From: Euryarchaeota archaeon UBA121
GTDB taxonomy: Archaea; Thermoplasmatota; Poseidoniia; Poseidoniales; Thalassarchaeaceae
Direction: 5' to 3'
NCBI GenBank assembly: GCA_002499865.1
Contig: DANL01000059.1
Coordinates: 1-64,000, forward strand
DNA: 64,000 nucleotides
The notes beneath the pieces were generated by a model. That model was given only the letters and a program-made list of their open reading frames with translations. It was not told the DNA's origin and did no database searches. The position numbers and the translations under genes were made by a program. This document shows positions 1-10,089 of this stretch, one piece after another (within the stretch, counting starts at the first letter, position 1; each line of letters opens with the position of its first letter).

Positions 1-3000
1 CCACTGAACGAGGATGTCGGGTCCCACGTGGTCACAGTGACCGCCACGGATAGTGGAAGTGCGACAGCGACTGAGACATTCACAATAGTTGTCACAGACA
101 CTAACGACGCGCCAACCATAGACAGCACGCACATCACTTCTGCAACTGAAGACGCTCTGTACACGTACACCATCACGGCGACAGACCCGGATGGAAACGA
201 GCAGGCAGCGTACACCTATGATGATACGACAAACCCAGATTGGCTTTCCTTCACAGACAATGGAGACGGAACGGCCACGCTAACTGGAACACCAGACAAC
301 TCTGATGTCGGAGATCACACAGTCTCATTCAGTGTATCCGACGGAACAGCAACTGACACAGCATCCTTCACCATTACAGTGGCGAACACCCAGGATGCCT
401 CAACCGGAAGCATCTCCATCACAGGTAGCGCTTACGAGGGACTGACCCTAACTGCCGACACAAGTGGCGTTTCCGATGATGACGGAATAGGCACATTCAC
501 CTACCAGTGGTCAGACGCTGACGGAGCTATCTCAGGGGCAACAAGTAGCACCTACACGATACCAGCCTGCGACCCAATCTCGGACTGCGCATCAATAGGC
601 AAGGTCTACTCGGTAACAGCAGTACACACAGACGCATACGGAGTAGTCGAGGCACTATCGCTCTCAGCTGGCCCGACCAGTGCTGTCGTGATCAACCCAA
701 CCGGTGACCTTGACTCTGACGGAATCACGAACGACGTCGACACTGACATAGACGGTGACGGATACACCAACACCGCCGATGCCTTCGACTACGACGGAAC
801 CGAGTGGTATGACACGGACTCCGATGGAACTGGTAACAACGCTGACACCGATGACGACAATGACGGAATCTGTGACACAGCCGCATTCGATAACGCCCTC
901 ACGGGCAACACCAATGCAGGAAGCGCAGTGCCATGCTACAACGGGCCAGACGACTTCCCACTAGACAGCTCCGAGCAGTTCGACGCTGACGGAGATGGCT
1001 GGGGCCACAACGCTGATGTGGATGACGACGGTGATGGTATCCTAGACGCTGTAGACGACGACAGGGACGGCGATGGCACGGACAACAGTGCTGACGCGTT
1101 CCCAGACAACCACAACGAATGGGACGACACCGACTCTGACGGCATCGGTAACAACGGTGACACGGATGACGATGGTGACGGAACACTGGATGTCAACGAC
1201 GCCTTCCCGCTCGACAACACCGAGGACACCGACACCGACGCAGATGGCATTGGAAACAACGCTGACACAGACGATGACGGTGACGGATACTCAGACGCAG
1301 ACGAGACAACCAACTGTGGCACTGCTTCCGATCCGCTAGACGCAACCAGCACGCCTCTGGACACAGACGGCGATCTGAGCTGCAACGAGCTGGACGCGGA
1401 TGACGACGGAGACGGATACGACGACTCGAACGACGCCTTCCCACTTGACTCCACAGAGTGGGTCGACTACGACGGTGATGGAACCGGCGACAACGCTGAC
1501 ACCGACGACGACAACGATGGAGTTGACGACGCTACAGACGCATTCGACAACGATGTCGACGCATGGACCGACACCGACGGTGACGGCCTAGCAGACGACT
1601 TCCCGAATTACCCGATTGTTACCACGACTTCACTGTGCAGTATAGGCAGTGGGTCTTTCTCGTCTGACAGTTGTACGTTCACTCTGCCAGCTGGTGAAAC
1701 ACTAGACATCACAATGACTACCGCGTCATGGGCAAGTGAGGCAGGTCTAACATTGAATACTCCAACAACTACAGGAGTTAACCTGGAGACTTCGGGAGGA
1801 TACACGTCCTTCGGTAACTACGGTACATACACGTGGACATACACCGATGCTGGATCTTACACATTGACAATAACCGACTCCTATGGGGATGGTGGCCAAA
1901 GTGCTAGCGCATCATATACGTTAACCACGCCAACGCCATCAGTCAGCGCTGCAGGAACGGTGCTAGACATGGATGACGACGGAGATAACGTACTCGATGC
2001 TAATGAGAACACAGGATGTTCCCTACTGGCGGACTGCGACGGTGACGGAGACAACGACGACACTGACCAGTTCCCATTGAACTCGGCCGAGTGGGACGAC
2101 ACAGACGGCGACGCTCCAGCAGGATCGGACGGTACCGGATACGGAGACAACAGCGACGCGTTCCCAACTGACGCCTGCGCCAACGTCGACACAGACGGAG
2201 ACGGACAGCCAGACACTATCGTCAGCGGTTGCACAACCACTCTGACAGAGGATGTTGACGACGACAACGATGGTGTCGGAGACGCGTTCGACGACTTCCC
2301 GCTGGACTCCGGCGAGACCACGGACACCGACAACGACGGCACAGGCGACAACGCTGACACCGACGACGACGGTGACGGATACGCCGATGTAGATGACATC
2401 GCACCTCTGGACTCCGCCGAGTGGTGGGACACAGATGGCGATGGAATCTTCAACACTGCTGACTCCGATGACGATGGCGATGGAACGCCTGACAACACCG
2501 ACACATACCCATTGGACGCGGACAATGACGGCTGGGACGACGTGTACGAGGACGCATGTGGCACTGACAAGAACAGCGCCAGCTCGACGCCATCCGACAA
2601 TGACGGCGACACTGTCAAGCTAACTTACCCAGGTACAGGCGGACAGACCACAGCAGTCAACATGTGCGACTCGGTAGACACCGATGACGACAATGACGGA
2701 TACCTCGACACCAACGACGACTTCGACTTCGACCCAGAGGTCTGGGTGGACACTGACGGAGACGGCCTAGCCGACTTCATCGATCCGAACTCGACAGTAG
2801 TGGCATACACAACTGTACAGCTGTGCAGCAATACCCCCTGGTACACAATGTCATCATACCCGAGCCCAGCAACAGGAGCATACCTGGCTGTCTCCAGCAG
2901 CGATGACGACACCAACCTCGACGGCGAGGAGGACGCAGAGTGTACATTCACTCTGCCTGCCGGTGAGACGCTAGATGTTGTCCTACAAACTGCCAGCTAC

Positions 3001-6000
3001 GGCAGTGAGGCAATGCTACAGATCGTCAAGCCAGATGGAACTGCCGTAACATACGGCTCTGGCTCATTCAGCACGGGCACCACCTACAACATAGGCTCGT
3101 TCACAGACGCTGGATCCTACACCATTTACTACGGTGACAGCTGGGGTGACGGTTGTAACCCATCGACATTCTACGGAGCTTGCTTCGTACAAGCCAGCTA
3201 CACATATGTCTCCGGGACGACAGTACCAAGCATCACCACAGCTGGAACAAGCGTGGACAGTGACGATGATGGCGACGGATACTCCGATCTAGATGAGGGA
3301 GACGCATACGACACCGCAACAGCAGCCCTCTGCGACGACGGTGGCGCCTACGCATCATCCAGCAACTCGCTGGACAGCTCCAGTACTCCGGCTGACATGG
3401 ACGGTGACTTCACCTGTGATGCTCTTGACAGTGACAGGGACGGTGACTCGTACTCCAACACAGTGGACGTGTTCCCAGACGACTCGACAGAGTGGGTAGA
3501 CTACGATGGAGACGGAACTGGCGACAACGCAGACACCGATGACGATGCAGACGGAACTCTAGACGTCAACGATGCCTTCCCGTACGACATCTGTGCAGAC
3601 ACTGACACCGATAACGACGGCAAGGCCGATACCATGACGGCCGGTTGCACATCAGCTACCGTACTGGACATGGATGACGACGACGACTCCGTAATGGACG
3701 CAGATGACGCCTTCCCACTGGATAGCGCCGAGACACTGGACACCGATGGAGACGGAATAGGCAACAACGCCGACACCGACGACGATGGCGATGGTGTGAT
3801 CGACACAACCGATGTATGGCCACTGAACGCATGCGCGAGCGGTGACTTCGACAGCGATGGAAGCCCTGACACCCTCGTGGCAGGATGCACATCCGCAGTA
3901 GCATCGATAGGATTCGAGGCCGCCTCCACAGGTTCGATATACACTGACACAGGCAACGAGTCTCTGAACCACACTCTCGTCAACAACGCTGGCGAGTCAG
4001 CAGTGGCCTACAACAGCGGGTCCACGAACGTGTGTCAGACCCTCACAAGCACCGGATCGTTCGGATACACTGGAAACTTCAGCTGCTCGTTCACTGTGAA
4101 CGAGGGAGAGTCGATGAGCTTCAACGCATACTCGGCGTACACCAGCATCTACCACCCAGTGACTCTAACCGGGCCTTCCGGTCACTTGCTGCTATCAGTA
4201 GGAAGCGGGGACTCCGGAACATCGTTCACGGGATCCTACGGACCATTCTACGAGGCAGGAACATACACATGGTTCCAGAATAACACAGGATGGACCTCGA
4301 CCTACAACATGATCGCGTTCTCTGCCTCGGTAACGGGTAGTGACGTCAGCTATGGCGCCGCGTACACAACAACCGGTTCAACAGGACTGACAGACGGTGA
4401 CTACTTCGGAGTCACCAGCTACGCGACAACCGTAGGCGCGTTCACAGAAGGAACACAAGGATACCAGATGTCAGACACGGACGGAATAGTCACCCTGACT
4501 ACCAGCAGCGTCTCTGACGTTGACAGCGTCTCAATGGACCTATACGTCCAGAGTACCAGCTGGGAATCCTCGGACTACATCACTGTGAGCTTCGTTGGAA
4601 CAACCACCACTACCGTACTTCTGGACACTAACGGATACGACATCGACCTTGACTTCCCAACATACGAGGGAGCATGGACAAGCGTGTCAGGCGCTGTTTC
4701 AGGAACAGGATACCTAGTAGTGGAGTTCTCTTCGAACGCCGCAACCGAATCCATCTACCTGGACAACATAATGTTCTACTCGGATGGACTCGACCTCGAT
4801 CTCGACGACGACAACGACGGATACCTAGACGTCAATGACGACTGTCCTTTCGACGCGGCTGAGCACGTAGACACCGATGGAGATGGCTACTGTAACATAC
4901 AGGACACCGACGACGACGGAGACGGAACCTACGACTGGAACGATCTGTACCCATTGGACCCGACCGAGACATCTGACGCTGACGGTGACGGAATCGGTGA
5001 CAACGCCGACCTCGACGACGACAACGACGGAACCCCGGACACATCGGACGCATTCCCTTACGACCCGACCGAGGACTCTGACGCTGACGGTGACTTCATC
5101 GGAGACAACGCCGATACCGACGACGACAACGACGGAGTTACGGATGACATGGACGTTTGGCCACTAGATGGCACACAGAGCACTGACACCGATGGAGACG
5201 GCATAGCTGACTTCCTCAACTCAATCACGCCCGGTGAGTCCTTCGACTTCGAGACAGGAGGAATACCCTCCAACGTCACCACTGCATGGAGCTTCACACG
5301 ATGCACTGGAGGACAGAGCGGAGCAGCATGCATACCAACGACAACGTCTCACAACGACTGGTCGGTAACCACGACCACGCCTATCACAGGCAGTTACTCG
5401 TTGATGTCCGGACAACTATCCAGCGGATCATACGGTGAGGTCACGGCCTCTATCGCGTTCTTCACCACTGGAGGGGACCTGTCATGGGACTGGAAGGTCA
5501 GCTCGATTGAGAGAACCTTCACCACCCCTTGGACAGACGGACTCAAGATATACGTCAATGGAATCCAGATCGATGCCTCGCAACACGGCGGTTGCATTAA
5601 CGGTGAATGGTGTGGTGAGGACTCAGGAAGCATGACATGGGCAATGCCAGCCGGTAACAACACGGTCGACTTCACATTCGACTTCGGAACCGGTAGCGCT
5701 GCTGGATCAAGCACTGCTTGGATCGACAACCTGGTTCTGCCAAGCGTAATGACATCATCCAACTATGACCTGGATGATGACAACGATGGTGCGAACGACA
5801 CAATCGATCTAGACAGCCTGGACCCATGTATCGGACTAGACTCTGACGGAGACGGACTTTCGGACACGCTAGGCACTCTATTCAACGGAACCGCCTGTGA
5901 TGCCTCGTTGTACACTATTGACGATGACGATGACAACGACGGCTGGACGGACGCAGAAGAGCTAGCTTGCGGAACAGATACCCTAGATGCTACTTCGATG

Positions 6001-7140
6001 TCGCCTGACAACGACGCAGACGGAATCTGTGATGGCATGGATGACGATGACGACAATGACGGTGTACTCGATGTAAACGACGCGTTCCCAATGGACTCCA
6101 GCGAGTTCTCGGACAACGACGGAGATGGAACAGGTGACAACAACGACACCGACGACGACAACGATGGAGTGACCGATGGATTGGATGCGTTCCCACTAGA
6201 CTCCAGCGAGACTTCCGACTATGACGGAGACGGAATCGGCGACAACGCTGACACCGACGACGACGGTGACGGATGTGACGATGCTAGCGATGCGTTCCCA
6301 TACAACGTCAACGAGTGCGTGGACACGGATGGAGACGGCCTTGGAGACAATGTCGACCCAGATGACGACGGAGACGGAGTGGCTGACGTTGCTGATCCGT
6401 TCCCAATGGACCCAAGCGAGTCCGCGGATGACGATGGCGATGGAATCGGCAACAATGCAGACACTGACGACGACGGTGACGGAGTAGACGACGCTGACGA
6501 CGCGTTCCCAATGGACCCAAGCGAGTCCGCGGACCTCGACGGCGACGGACTGGGAGACAACTCAGATGCGGATGACGACGGAGACGGCGTCAACGACGGT
6601 ATCGATGCGTTCCCAACGGACCCGAGCGAGACTGCAGACCTCGACGGCGACGGAATCGGTGACAATACAGACACCGATGACGACGGCGACGGAGTAGACG
6701 ACTCTGACGACGCATTCCCATACAACCCAGGAGAGTCAGCTGACTTCGACGGCGACGGAATTGGGGACAATGGAGACAACGACGACGACGGCGATGGTTA
6801 TGCAGACGCCGACGACTGGGCCCCAATGGATGCAAGCGAGTGGCTCGACACCGACGGCGACGGAACCGGCGATAATGCTGATGACAACGACGACGGTGAC
6901 GACTACACAGACGCGTACGAGATATCCTGTGGAACAAACTCACTTGATGCGAACTCGGTGCCATCCGACTTCGACGGTGACGATCTCTGTGACGCTCTGG
7001 ACGATGTCGATAACTCAGCCGGAGAAGGAGACAGTGAGACTGAGCTAGGATGGACGAACGCAGTCCCAGGATTCCCTGCTCTGCTAGCCGCTATCGCTCT
7101 TGTGGGCGCCGCTCTAGTCGGTCGCAGAAAGGAAGACTGA
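1..7140 (+). CDS. giant Asp-rich thrombospondin type 3 repeat surface protein with PGF-CTERM-like tail (5' end outside window)
   Basis: The reading frame is open from base 1, so the true start lies upstream; GTG at 28 is internal. The visible 2379 residues begin with cadherin/dystroglycan-like beta domains (about 1-235). Then come about 29 copies of a 36-40 residue module that starts D-A-F-P-x-D and continues DxDGDGxGDNxDxDDDGDG, the pattern of thrombospondin type 3 calcium-binding repeats. Non-repeat domains interrupt the array at about residues 534-650, 934-1080, 1300-1600 and 1740-1920. The first three share a paired-Cys jelly-roll-like pattern around FTLPAGETLD, and the last looks like a MAM/carbohydrate-binding fold. 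The C-terminus has PGF at about residue 2356, then a hydrophobic stretch and RRKED, the layout of an archaeosortase sorting signal. It is probably a secreted, Ca-stabilised, lipid-anchored surface or adhesion protein; the exact role is unknown. Asp is mostly GAC and base composition looks richer in G+C than the neighbours. Confidence 0.9.
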   Translation, partial: PLNEDVGSHVVTVTATDSGSATATETFTIVVTDTNDAPTIDSTHITSATEDALYTYTITATDPDGNEQAAYTYDDTTNPDWLSFTDNGDGTATLTGTPDNSDVGDHTVSFSVSDGTATDTASFTITVANTQDASTGSISITGSAYEGLTLTADTSGVSDDDGIGTFTYQWSDADGAISGATSSTYTIPACDPISDCASIGKVYSVTAVHTDAYGVVEALSLSAGPTSAVVINPTGDLDSDGITNDVDTDIDGDGYTNTADAFDYDGTEWYDTDSDGTGNNADTDDDNDGICDTAAFDNALTGNTNAGSAVPCYNGPDDFPLDSSEQFDADGDGWGHNADVDDDGDGILDAVDDDRDGDGTDNSADAFPDNHNEWDDTDSDGIGNNGDTDDDGDGTLDVNDAFPLDNTEDTDTDADGIGNNADTDDDGDGYSDADETTNCGTASDPLDATSTPLDTDGDLSCNELDADDDGDGYDDSNDAFPLDSTEWVDYDGDGTGDNADTDDDNDGVDDATDAFDNDVDAWTDTDGDGLADDFPNYPIVTTTSLCSIGSGSFSSDSCTFTLPAGETLDITMTTASWASEAGLTLNTPTTTGVNLETSGGYTSFGNYGTYTWTYTDAGSYTLTITDSYGDGGQSASASYTLTTPTPSVSAAGTVLDMDDDGDNVLDANENTGCSLLADCDGDGDNDDTDQFPLNSAEWDDTDGDAPAGSDGTGYGDNSDAFPTDACANVDTDGDGQPDTIVSGCTTTLTEDVDDDNDGVGDAFDDFPLDSGETTDTDNDGTGDNADTDDDGDGYADVDDIAPLDSAEWWDTDGDGIFNTADSDDDGDGTPDNTDTYPLDADNDGWDDVYEDACGTDKNSASSTPSDNDGDTVKLTYPGTGGQTTAVNMCDSVDTDDDNDGYLDTNDDFDFDPEVWVDTDGDGLADFIDPNSTVVAYTTVQLCSNTPWYTMSSYPSPATGAYLAVSSSDDDTNLDGEEDAECTFTLPAGETLDVVLQTASYGSEAMLQIVKPDGTAVTYGSGSFSTGTTYNIGSFTDAGSYTIYYGDSWGDGCNPSTFYGACFVQASYTYVSGTTVPSITTAGTSVDSDDDGDGYSDLDEGDAYDTATAALCDDGGAYASSSNSLDSSSTPADMDGDFTCDALDSDRDGDSYSNTVDVFPDDSTEWVDYDGDGTGDNADTDDDADGTLDVNDAFPYDICADTDTDNDGKADTMTAGCTSATVLDMDDDDDSVMDADDAFPLDSAETLDTDGDGIGNNADTDDDGDGVIDTTDVWPLNACASGDFDSDGSPDTLVAGCTSAVASIGFEAASTGSIYTDTGNESLNHTLVNNAGESAVAYNSGSTNVCQTLTSTGSFGYTGNFSCSFTVNEGESMSFNAYSAYTSIYHPVTLTGPSGHLLLSVGSGDSGTSFTGSYGPFYEAGTYTWFQNNTGWTSTYNMIAFSASVTGSDVSYGAAYTTTGSTGLTDGDYFGVTSYATTVGAFTEGTQGYQMSDTDGIVTLTTSSVSDVDSVSMDLYVQSTSWESSDYITVSFVGTTTTTVLLDTNGYDIDLDFPTYEGAWTSVSGAVSGTGYLVVEFSSNAATESIYLDNIMFYSDGLDLDLDDDNDGYLDVNDDCPFDAAEHVDTDGDGYCNIQDTDDDGDGTYDWNDLYPLDPTETSDADGDGIGDNADLDDDNDGTPDTSDAFPYDPTEDSDADGDFIGDNADTDDDNDGVTDDMDVWPLDGTQSTDTDGDGIADFLNSITPGESFDFETGGIPSNVTTAWSFTRCTGGQSGAACIPTTTSHNDWSVTTTTPITGSYSLMSGQLSSGSYGEVTASIAFFTTGGDLSWDWKVSSIERTFTTPWTDGLKIYVNGIQIDASQHGGCINGEWCGEDSGSMTWAMPAGNNTVDFTFDFGTGSAAGSSTAWIDNLVLPSVMTSSNYDLDDDNDGANDTIDLDSLDPCIGLDSDGDGLSDTLGTLFNGTACDASLYTIDDDDDNDGWTDAEELACGTDTLDATSMSPDNDADGICDGMDDDDDNDGVLDVNDAFPMDSSEFSDNDGDGTGDNNDTDDDNDGVTDGLDAFPLDSSETSDYDGDGIGDNADTDDDGDGCDDASDAFPYNVNECVDTDGDGLGDNVDPDDDGDGVADVADPFPMDPSESADDDGDGIGNNADTDDDGDGVDDADDAFPMDPSESADLDGDGLGDNSDADDDGDGVNDGIDAFPTDPSETADLDGDGIGDNTDTDDDGDGVDDSDDAFPYNPGESADFDGDGIGDNGDNDDDGDGYADADDWAPMDASEWLDTDGDGTGDNADDNDDGDDYTDAYEISCGTNSLDANSVPSDFDGDDLCDALDDVDNSAGEGDSETELGWTNAVPGFPALLAAIALVGAALVGRRKED

Positions 7141-7162
7141 GCAATCAGTCAACGAAACCCGG

Positions 7163-7182
7163 CCCGGGGGCAATCCTCCGGG
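7163..7182 (+). terminator. GC-rich hairpin after the giant surface-protein gene
   Basis: CCCGGGGG (7163-7170) and CCTCCGGG (7175-7182) can form an 8-bp RNA stem with one G-U pair and a CAAU loop, 22 bases after the stop codon. No T-run follows, so it does not match the usual archaeal T-rich terminator. It may instead protect the 3' end of the long mRNA. Confidence 0.35.
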
Positions 7183-7268
7183 TCGGGCCAAACACCCATT
7201 CAGTAGTCAAAGAGACTGCGTACACTGGTAATGCTGATAAGTCGACTCAATCAGGAGTCAATGATAGC

Positions 7269-7655
7269 ATGCCGGGAACTACGAGAGTTGAGATTAGGAC
7301 ATTGAAGGTTGGAAGGTACGTCGCTCTCGAGGAGAACGCCTACAAAATACTGGGTATGAGCAAATCGAAGCCAGGGAAGCACGGTTCCGCCAAGGCCAGG
7401 ATCGAGCTGGAAGACATCTTCACAGGTCAGAAGAGAAGCCATGTCGGAACAGTTACCGACACCATTCATGTCCCTCTTATAGAGAAAGGCTCGGCCATCG
7501 TGACCCACATTCAAGGGAATGAGGTCCATGCCATGGATAACAAGACATACGAGACCCTCATCCTCCCCATGGATTCGGAACTAAACCTAGTCTCCGGAGG
7601 GGAGATCCAGTGGATGGAAGCTATGGGAAGATACAAGGTGACCAGGGACCACTGA
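7269..7655 (+). CDS. eif5A: translation initiation factor 5A (aIF5A), hypusine-site protein
   Basis: This 128-residue protein is the normal size for archaeal IF5A, which binds the ribosome and helps peptide bond formation at difficult sequences. The N-terminal SH3-like domain carries the modification loop SKPGKHGSAK, where Lys37 is the expected (deoxy)hypusine site; the C-terminal half is the OB fold. The frame is open upstream into the previous gene, but ATG 7269 starts the protein at MPGTTR, as expected for the family. The modification matters here because a deoxyhypusine-hydroxylase-like protein is encoded at 58089-58568. Deoxyhypusine synthase is not in the window. Confidence 0.95.
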   Translation: MPGTTRVEIRTLKVGRYVALEENAYKILGMSKSKPGKHGSAKARIELEDIFTGQKRSHVGTVTDTIHVPLIEKGSAIVTHIQGNEVHAMDNKTYETLILPMDSELNLVSGGEIQWMEAMGRYKVTRDH

Positions 7656-7693
7656 CTCTGAAAACCACTTCTCAGAGCCTCATTCGTCATGAA

Positions 7694-7700
7694 TCTATAA
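7694..7700 (+). promoter_or_regulatory. TATA-like element of the OPT transporter gene
   Basis: TCTATAA lies about 25 bases before ATG 7722 and no Shine-Dalgarno sequence precedes that ATG. This spacing fits archaeal leaderless transcription, with the transcript starting at or next to the start codon. Confidence 0.45.
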
Positions 7701-7721
7701 GCGACTCACCCCAAGCCAAGT

Positions 7722-10085
7722 ATGGGCGATGTCATGGGAGATGTTGAGAAATCAGCCTACAGGCAACCAGTAACCGCCTCAGGCCTAAAGGCCATCGAGA
7801 ATGGAACCCTCACTTGGCTAGACGAGGACATGTACAACAACCTGAACACGGGTGTGTTGGAGCAATACCTGGAAGAGAAGAACCTTCATGATTCATTCGA
7901 GATAAGTCACTGGAATACTAGGAAGGTTCTGATCGGGGTCCTGATAGGTGCTCTATTCAGCGGAGTCACAGCATACATCGGGCTCAAGATCGGAATGGCG
8001 GTCTCCGCGGCATGGTATGTGGCATACTTGCTGGGAATGGCACTGAAGTGGACTCCCTCTGAGGTCAATATAGCTACTAGCGCAACTACTGGGGCCACGC
8101 ACGCCTCAACTGGATTCATATTCACATTCCCAGCTATTTTCCTACTCGCCTACTCCGATTCATACCGTGTCGGTGACGGATTTCTTATCTCTTCAGTGGA
8201 TACCCTGCAATTGGCATTCATAGGCATAATTGCATCCATGTTCGCCGGTTTCCTTGGTGTAATGTACTTCATAATTTTCAGAAGGGTATGGCTGGTTGAA
8301 GACCCCTTGCCAATGCCTGGTTTTGAGGCTACTTTGAAGATGCTAGACATAGCTTCGGATGTCAGTACGGGTGCCGCAGATGCGGCTAGGGACTCCTTGA
8401 AGACTGTAGGGGTATGGACAGTAGCCACTATGGCATTCATGTTCATTATCGACTATCCGATAAGATGGGGTAAGAAATTGGCAGGAGCACCAAGCAGTAT
8501 CGCTGACTGGGTGGCGATGACCCTTTCCGGACAGGACTGGGGACTGGCATCAGTTTACACAGAAAGATGGATTCATCAGCCCAGTAAGCTAGAAAACGGA
8601 TTCGCTCCGTACAACGGGATCACGCCCTACTCCAGCTCAAATCCGTTCTCTTACACCTTCCTGGGTATCGAACTTAGCCCCACCCTTCTGGCTATTGGTT
8701 GGTTCATGAAATTCAGAGTTGCCTTCCTCGTCAATCTAGGCTCAATTGTTGCATGGTTTTTCCTAGTTCCATTAGTGGTAATCCAAGATGTTCCGGTATA
8801 CGACCCCTCACTAGGTTCATATGTCAGCATAACCCAGTATTCGGATCCTTCATCTGGAATATTTAACCCCACAATCCAGTGGAAGGCATTCTCATCAGTG
8901 GTAAGGACGATTGCTATTGGGGCTATTCTGGGAGGAGGAATGTTTGGACTGATCAAGATGGCCCCGACATTCATCTCTATCTTCGGAGACATATCCTCTG
9001 CATTCACGGGGGAGAGGGGAGACGAGTTCATAGAGAACAAGGGTTGGTATGAATGGCCACTCACTCACATCCCGGTCTTCATGGCAATCTCATTCTTCGC
9101 AATGATCCTTACATTCCTAGTGGGAGGATTTCCTCTCCTGCCCTCAGCAATTTTCGCCATTGTGCTGATATTCACCACTTTCCTTCTAGGGGCAATAGCT
9201 GTTAGGGTGATGGGAGAAACAGGCATAGAGCCAGTCTCAGGAACCTCCTTCATTGTGCTACTGATGCTTCTGCTGATATTCCTTAATCTGGATGTTGGAC
9301 TGGACAAGGAGGAATCGGTTCTAATTGCCTTAGTTGGAACCACTGTCTTTGGTTCTGCCATCAGCATGAGTGGTACCGTGGTGGGCGATTACAAAAATAG
9401 CCTATACATTGGCAACAGGCCTTACCATATCTCCAAGGGCAACATCATGGGAGTTATCCCAGGGGCAATACTGGGCGCCGCAGTAGCTATTTTCCTGTCC
9501 AAGCTATTAGCGGACGGCACAATAGACCTACTAGCCCCCCAAGCGAATGCCTTCGCGTACTTCACCACCATACTGGCTGAGGGACAGGGGGACTGGGGAG
9601 CGCTGGCTCTGGGATTCGCACTAGGTGCATTTGTCGAGTGGGCCACAGGAATGGGCACCTCGTTCGGCCTTGGAATGTATTTGCCCACTCCAGCAACCTT
9701 CCCAATGCTCCTAGGTGGAGCCGCCAGGGACTGGTGGGAGAAGAGAAGACTACAGCCTAAGGTGGATTCTATCAGAATAGAGAAAGGATCCCAAGAGGCA
9801 GAGAGATCAAGGGCTTTGATGCTACTCTACACATTCATGATAGCCGCAGGGGCACTGACCGGCGAGGCGTTCTATGGAGTGGAAGCCGCGATACTCGCCG
9901 TTCTCGATGACCAGATAGGGACTAGCCTCTCGAACTGGCCGGCAATCAGACTGGCCGGCTTCATAATACTCAATGCTATTCTAGGGGCCTTGATCTATAT
10001 CCTATTCAGTAAAGCCGGAATAATCGGGACCAGTAACGGTCCAAGGGAACCGGATTCCAAGGTTATGGATGCAGAGCTTGCGTGA
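7722..10085 (+). CDS. OPT family oligopeptide (or metal-chelate) transporter
   Basis: This 787-residue membrane protein has roughly 14-16 hydrophobic helices and a soluble N-terminus of about 60 residues. It matches the OPT family in length and in its Gly-rich first helix (IGVLIGALFSG, then YIGLKIGM). Another recognisable block is GETGIEPVSGTSF, roughly in the middle. Family members import oligopeptides or metal-chelating peptides with protons across the cytoplasmic membrane; the substrate cannot be read from sequence. ATG 7722 is used; ATG 7734 is an in-frame alternative. Peptide import fits a heterotrophic, protein-degrading marine archaeon. The next gene, another transporter, begins 5 bases after the stop. 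Confidence 0.88.
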   Translation: MGDVMGDVEKSAYRQPVTASGLKAIENGTLTWLDEDMYNNLNTGVLEQYLEEKNLHDSFEISHWNTRKVLIGVLIGALFSGVTAYIGLKIGMAVSAAWYVAYLLGMALKWTPSEVNIATSATTGATHASTGFIFTFPAIFLLAYSDSYRVGDGFLISSVDTLQLAFIGIIASMFAGFLGVMYFIIFRRVWLVEDPLPMPGFEATLKMLDIASDVSTGAADAARDSLKTVGVWTVATMAFMFIIDYPIRWGKKLAGAPSSIADWVAMTLSGQDWGLASVYTERWIHQPSKLENGFAPYNGITPYSSSNPFSYTFLGIELSPTLLAIGWFMKFRVAFLVNLGSIVAWFFLVPLVVIQDVPVYDPSLGSYVSITQYSDPSSGIFNPTIQWKAFSSVVRTIAIGAILGGGMFGLIKMAPTFISIFGDISSAFTGERGDEFIENKGWYEWPLTHIPVFMAISFFAMILTFLVGGFPLLPSAIFAIVLIFTTFLLGAIAVRVMGETGIEPVSGTSFIVLLMLLLIFLNLDVGLDKEESVLIALVGTTVFGSAISMSGTVVGDYKNSLYIGNRPYHISKGNIMGVIPGAILGAAVAIFLSKLLADGTIDLLAPQANAFAYFTTILAEGQGDWGALALGFALGAFVEWATGMGTSFGLGMYLPTPATFPMLLGGAARDWWEKRRLQPKVDSIRIEKGSQEAERSRALMLLYTFMIAAGALTGEAFYGVEAAILAVLDDQIGTSLSNWPAIRLAGFIILNAILGALIYILFSKAGIIGTSNGPREPDSKVMDAELA

Positions 10086-10089
10086 TTCC

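Noticed and set aside
3501..3986. 161-codon minus-strand frame as an antisense gene
   Set aside because: Ser/Pro/Val-rich shadow of the Asp repeats; no start signal or family features.
899..6964. Many open frames of 60-245 codons on the minus strand and other plus frames inside the giant gene
   Set aside because: They are compositional shadows of the periodic Asp/Gly codons; their translations are low-complexity Ser/Pro or Arg/His strings with no family features.
7050..7268. N-terminal extension of aIF5A by 73 residues
   Set aside because: It would overlap the giant gene and the GC hairpin, and IF5A length and start fit ATG 7269.
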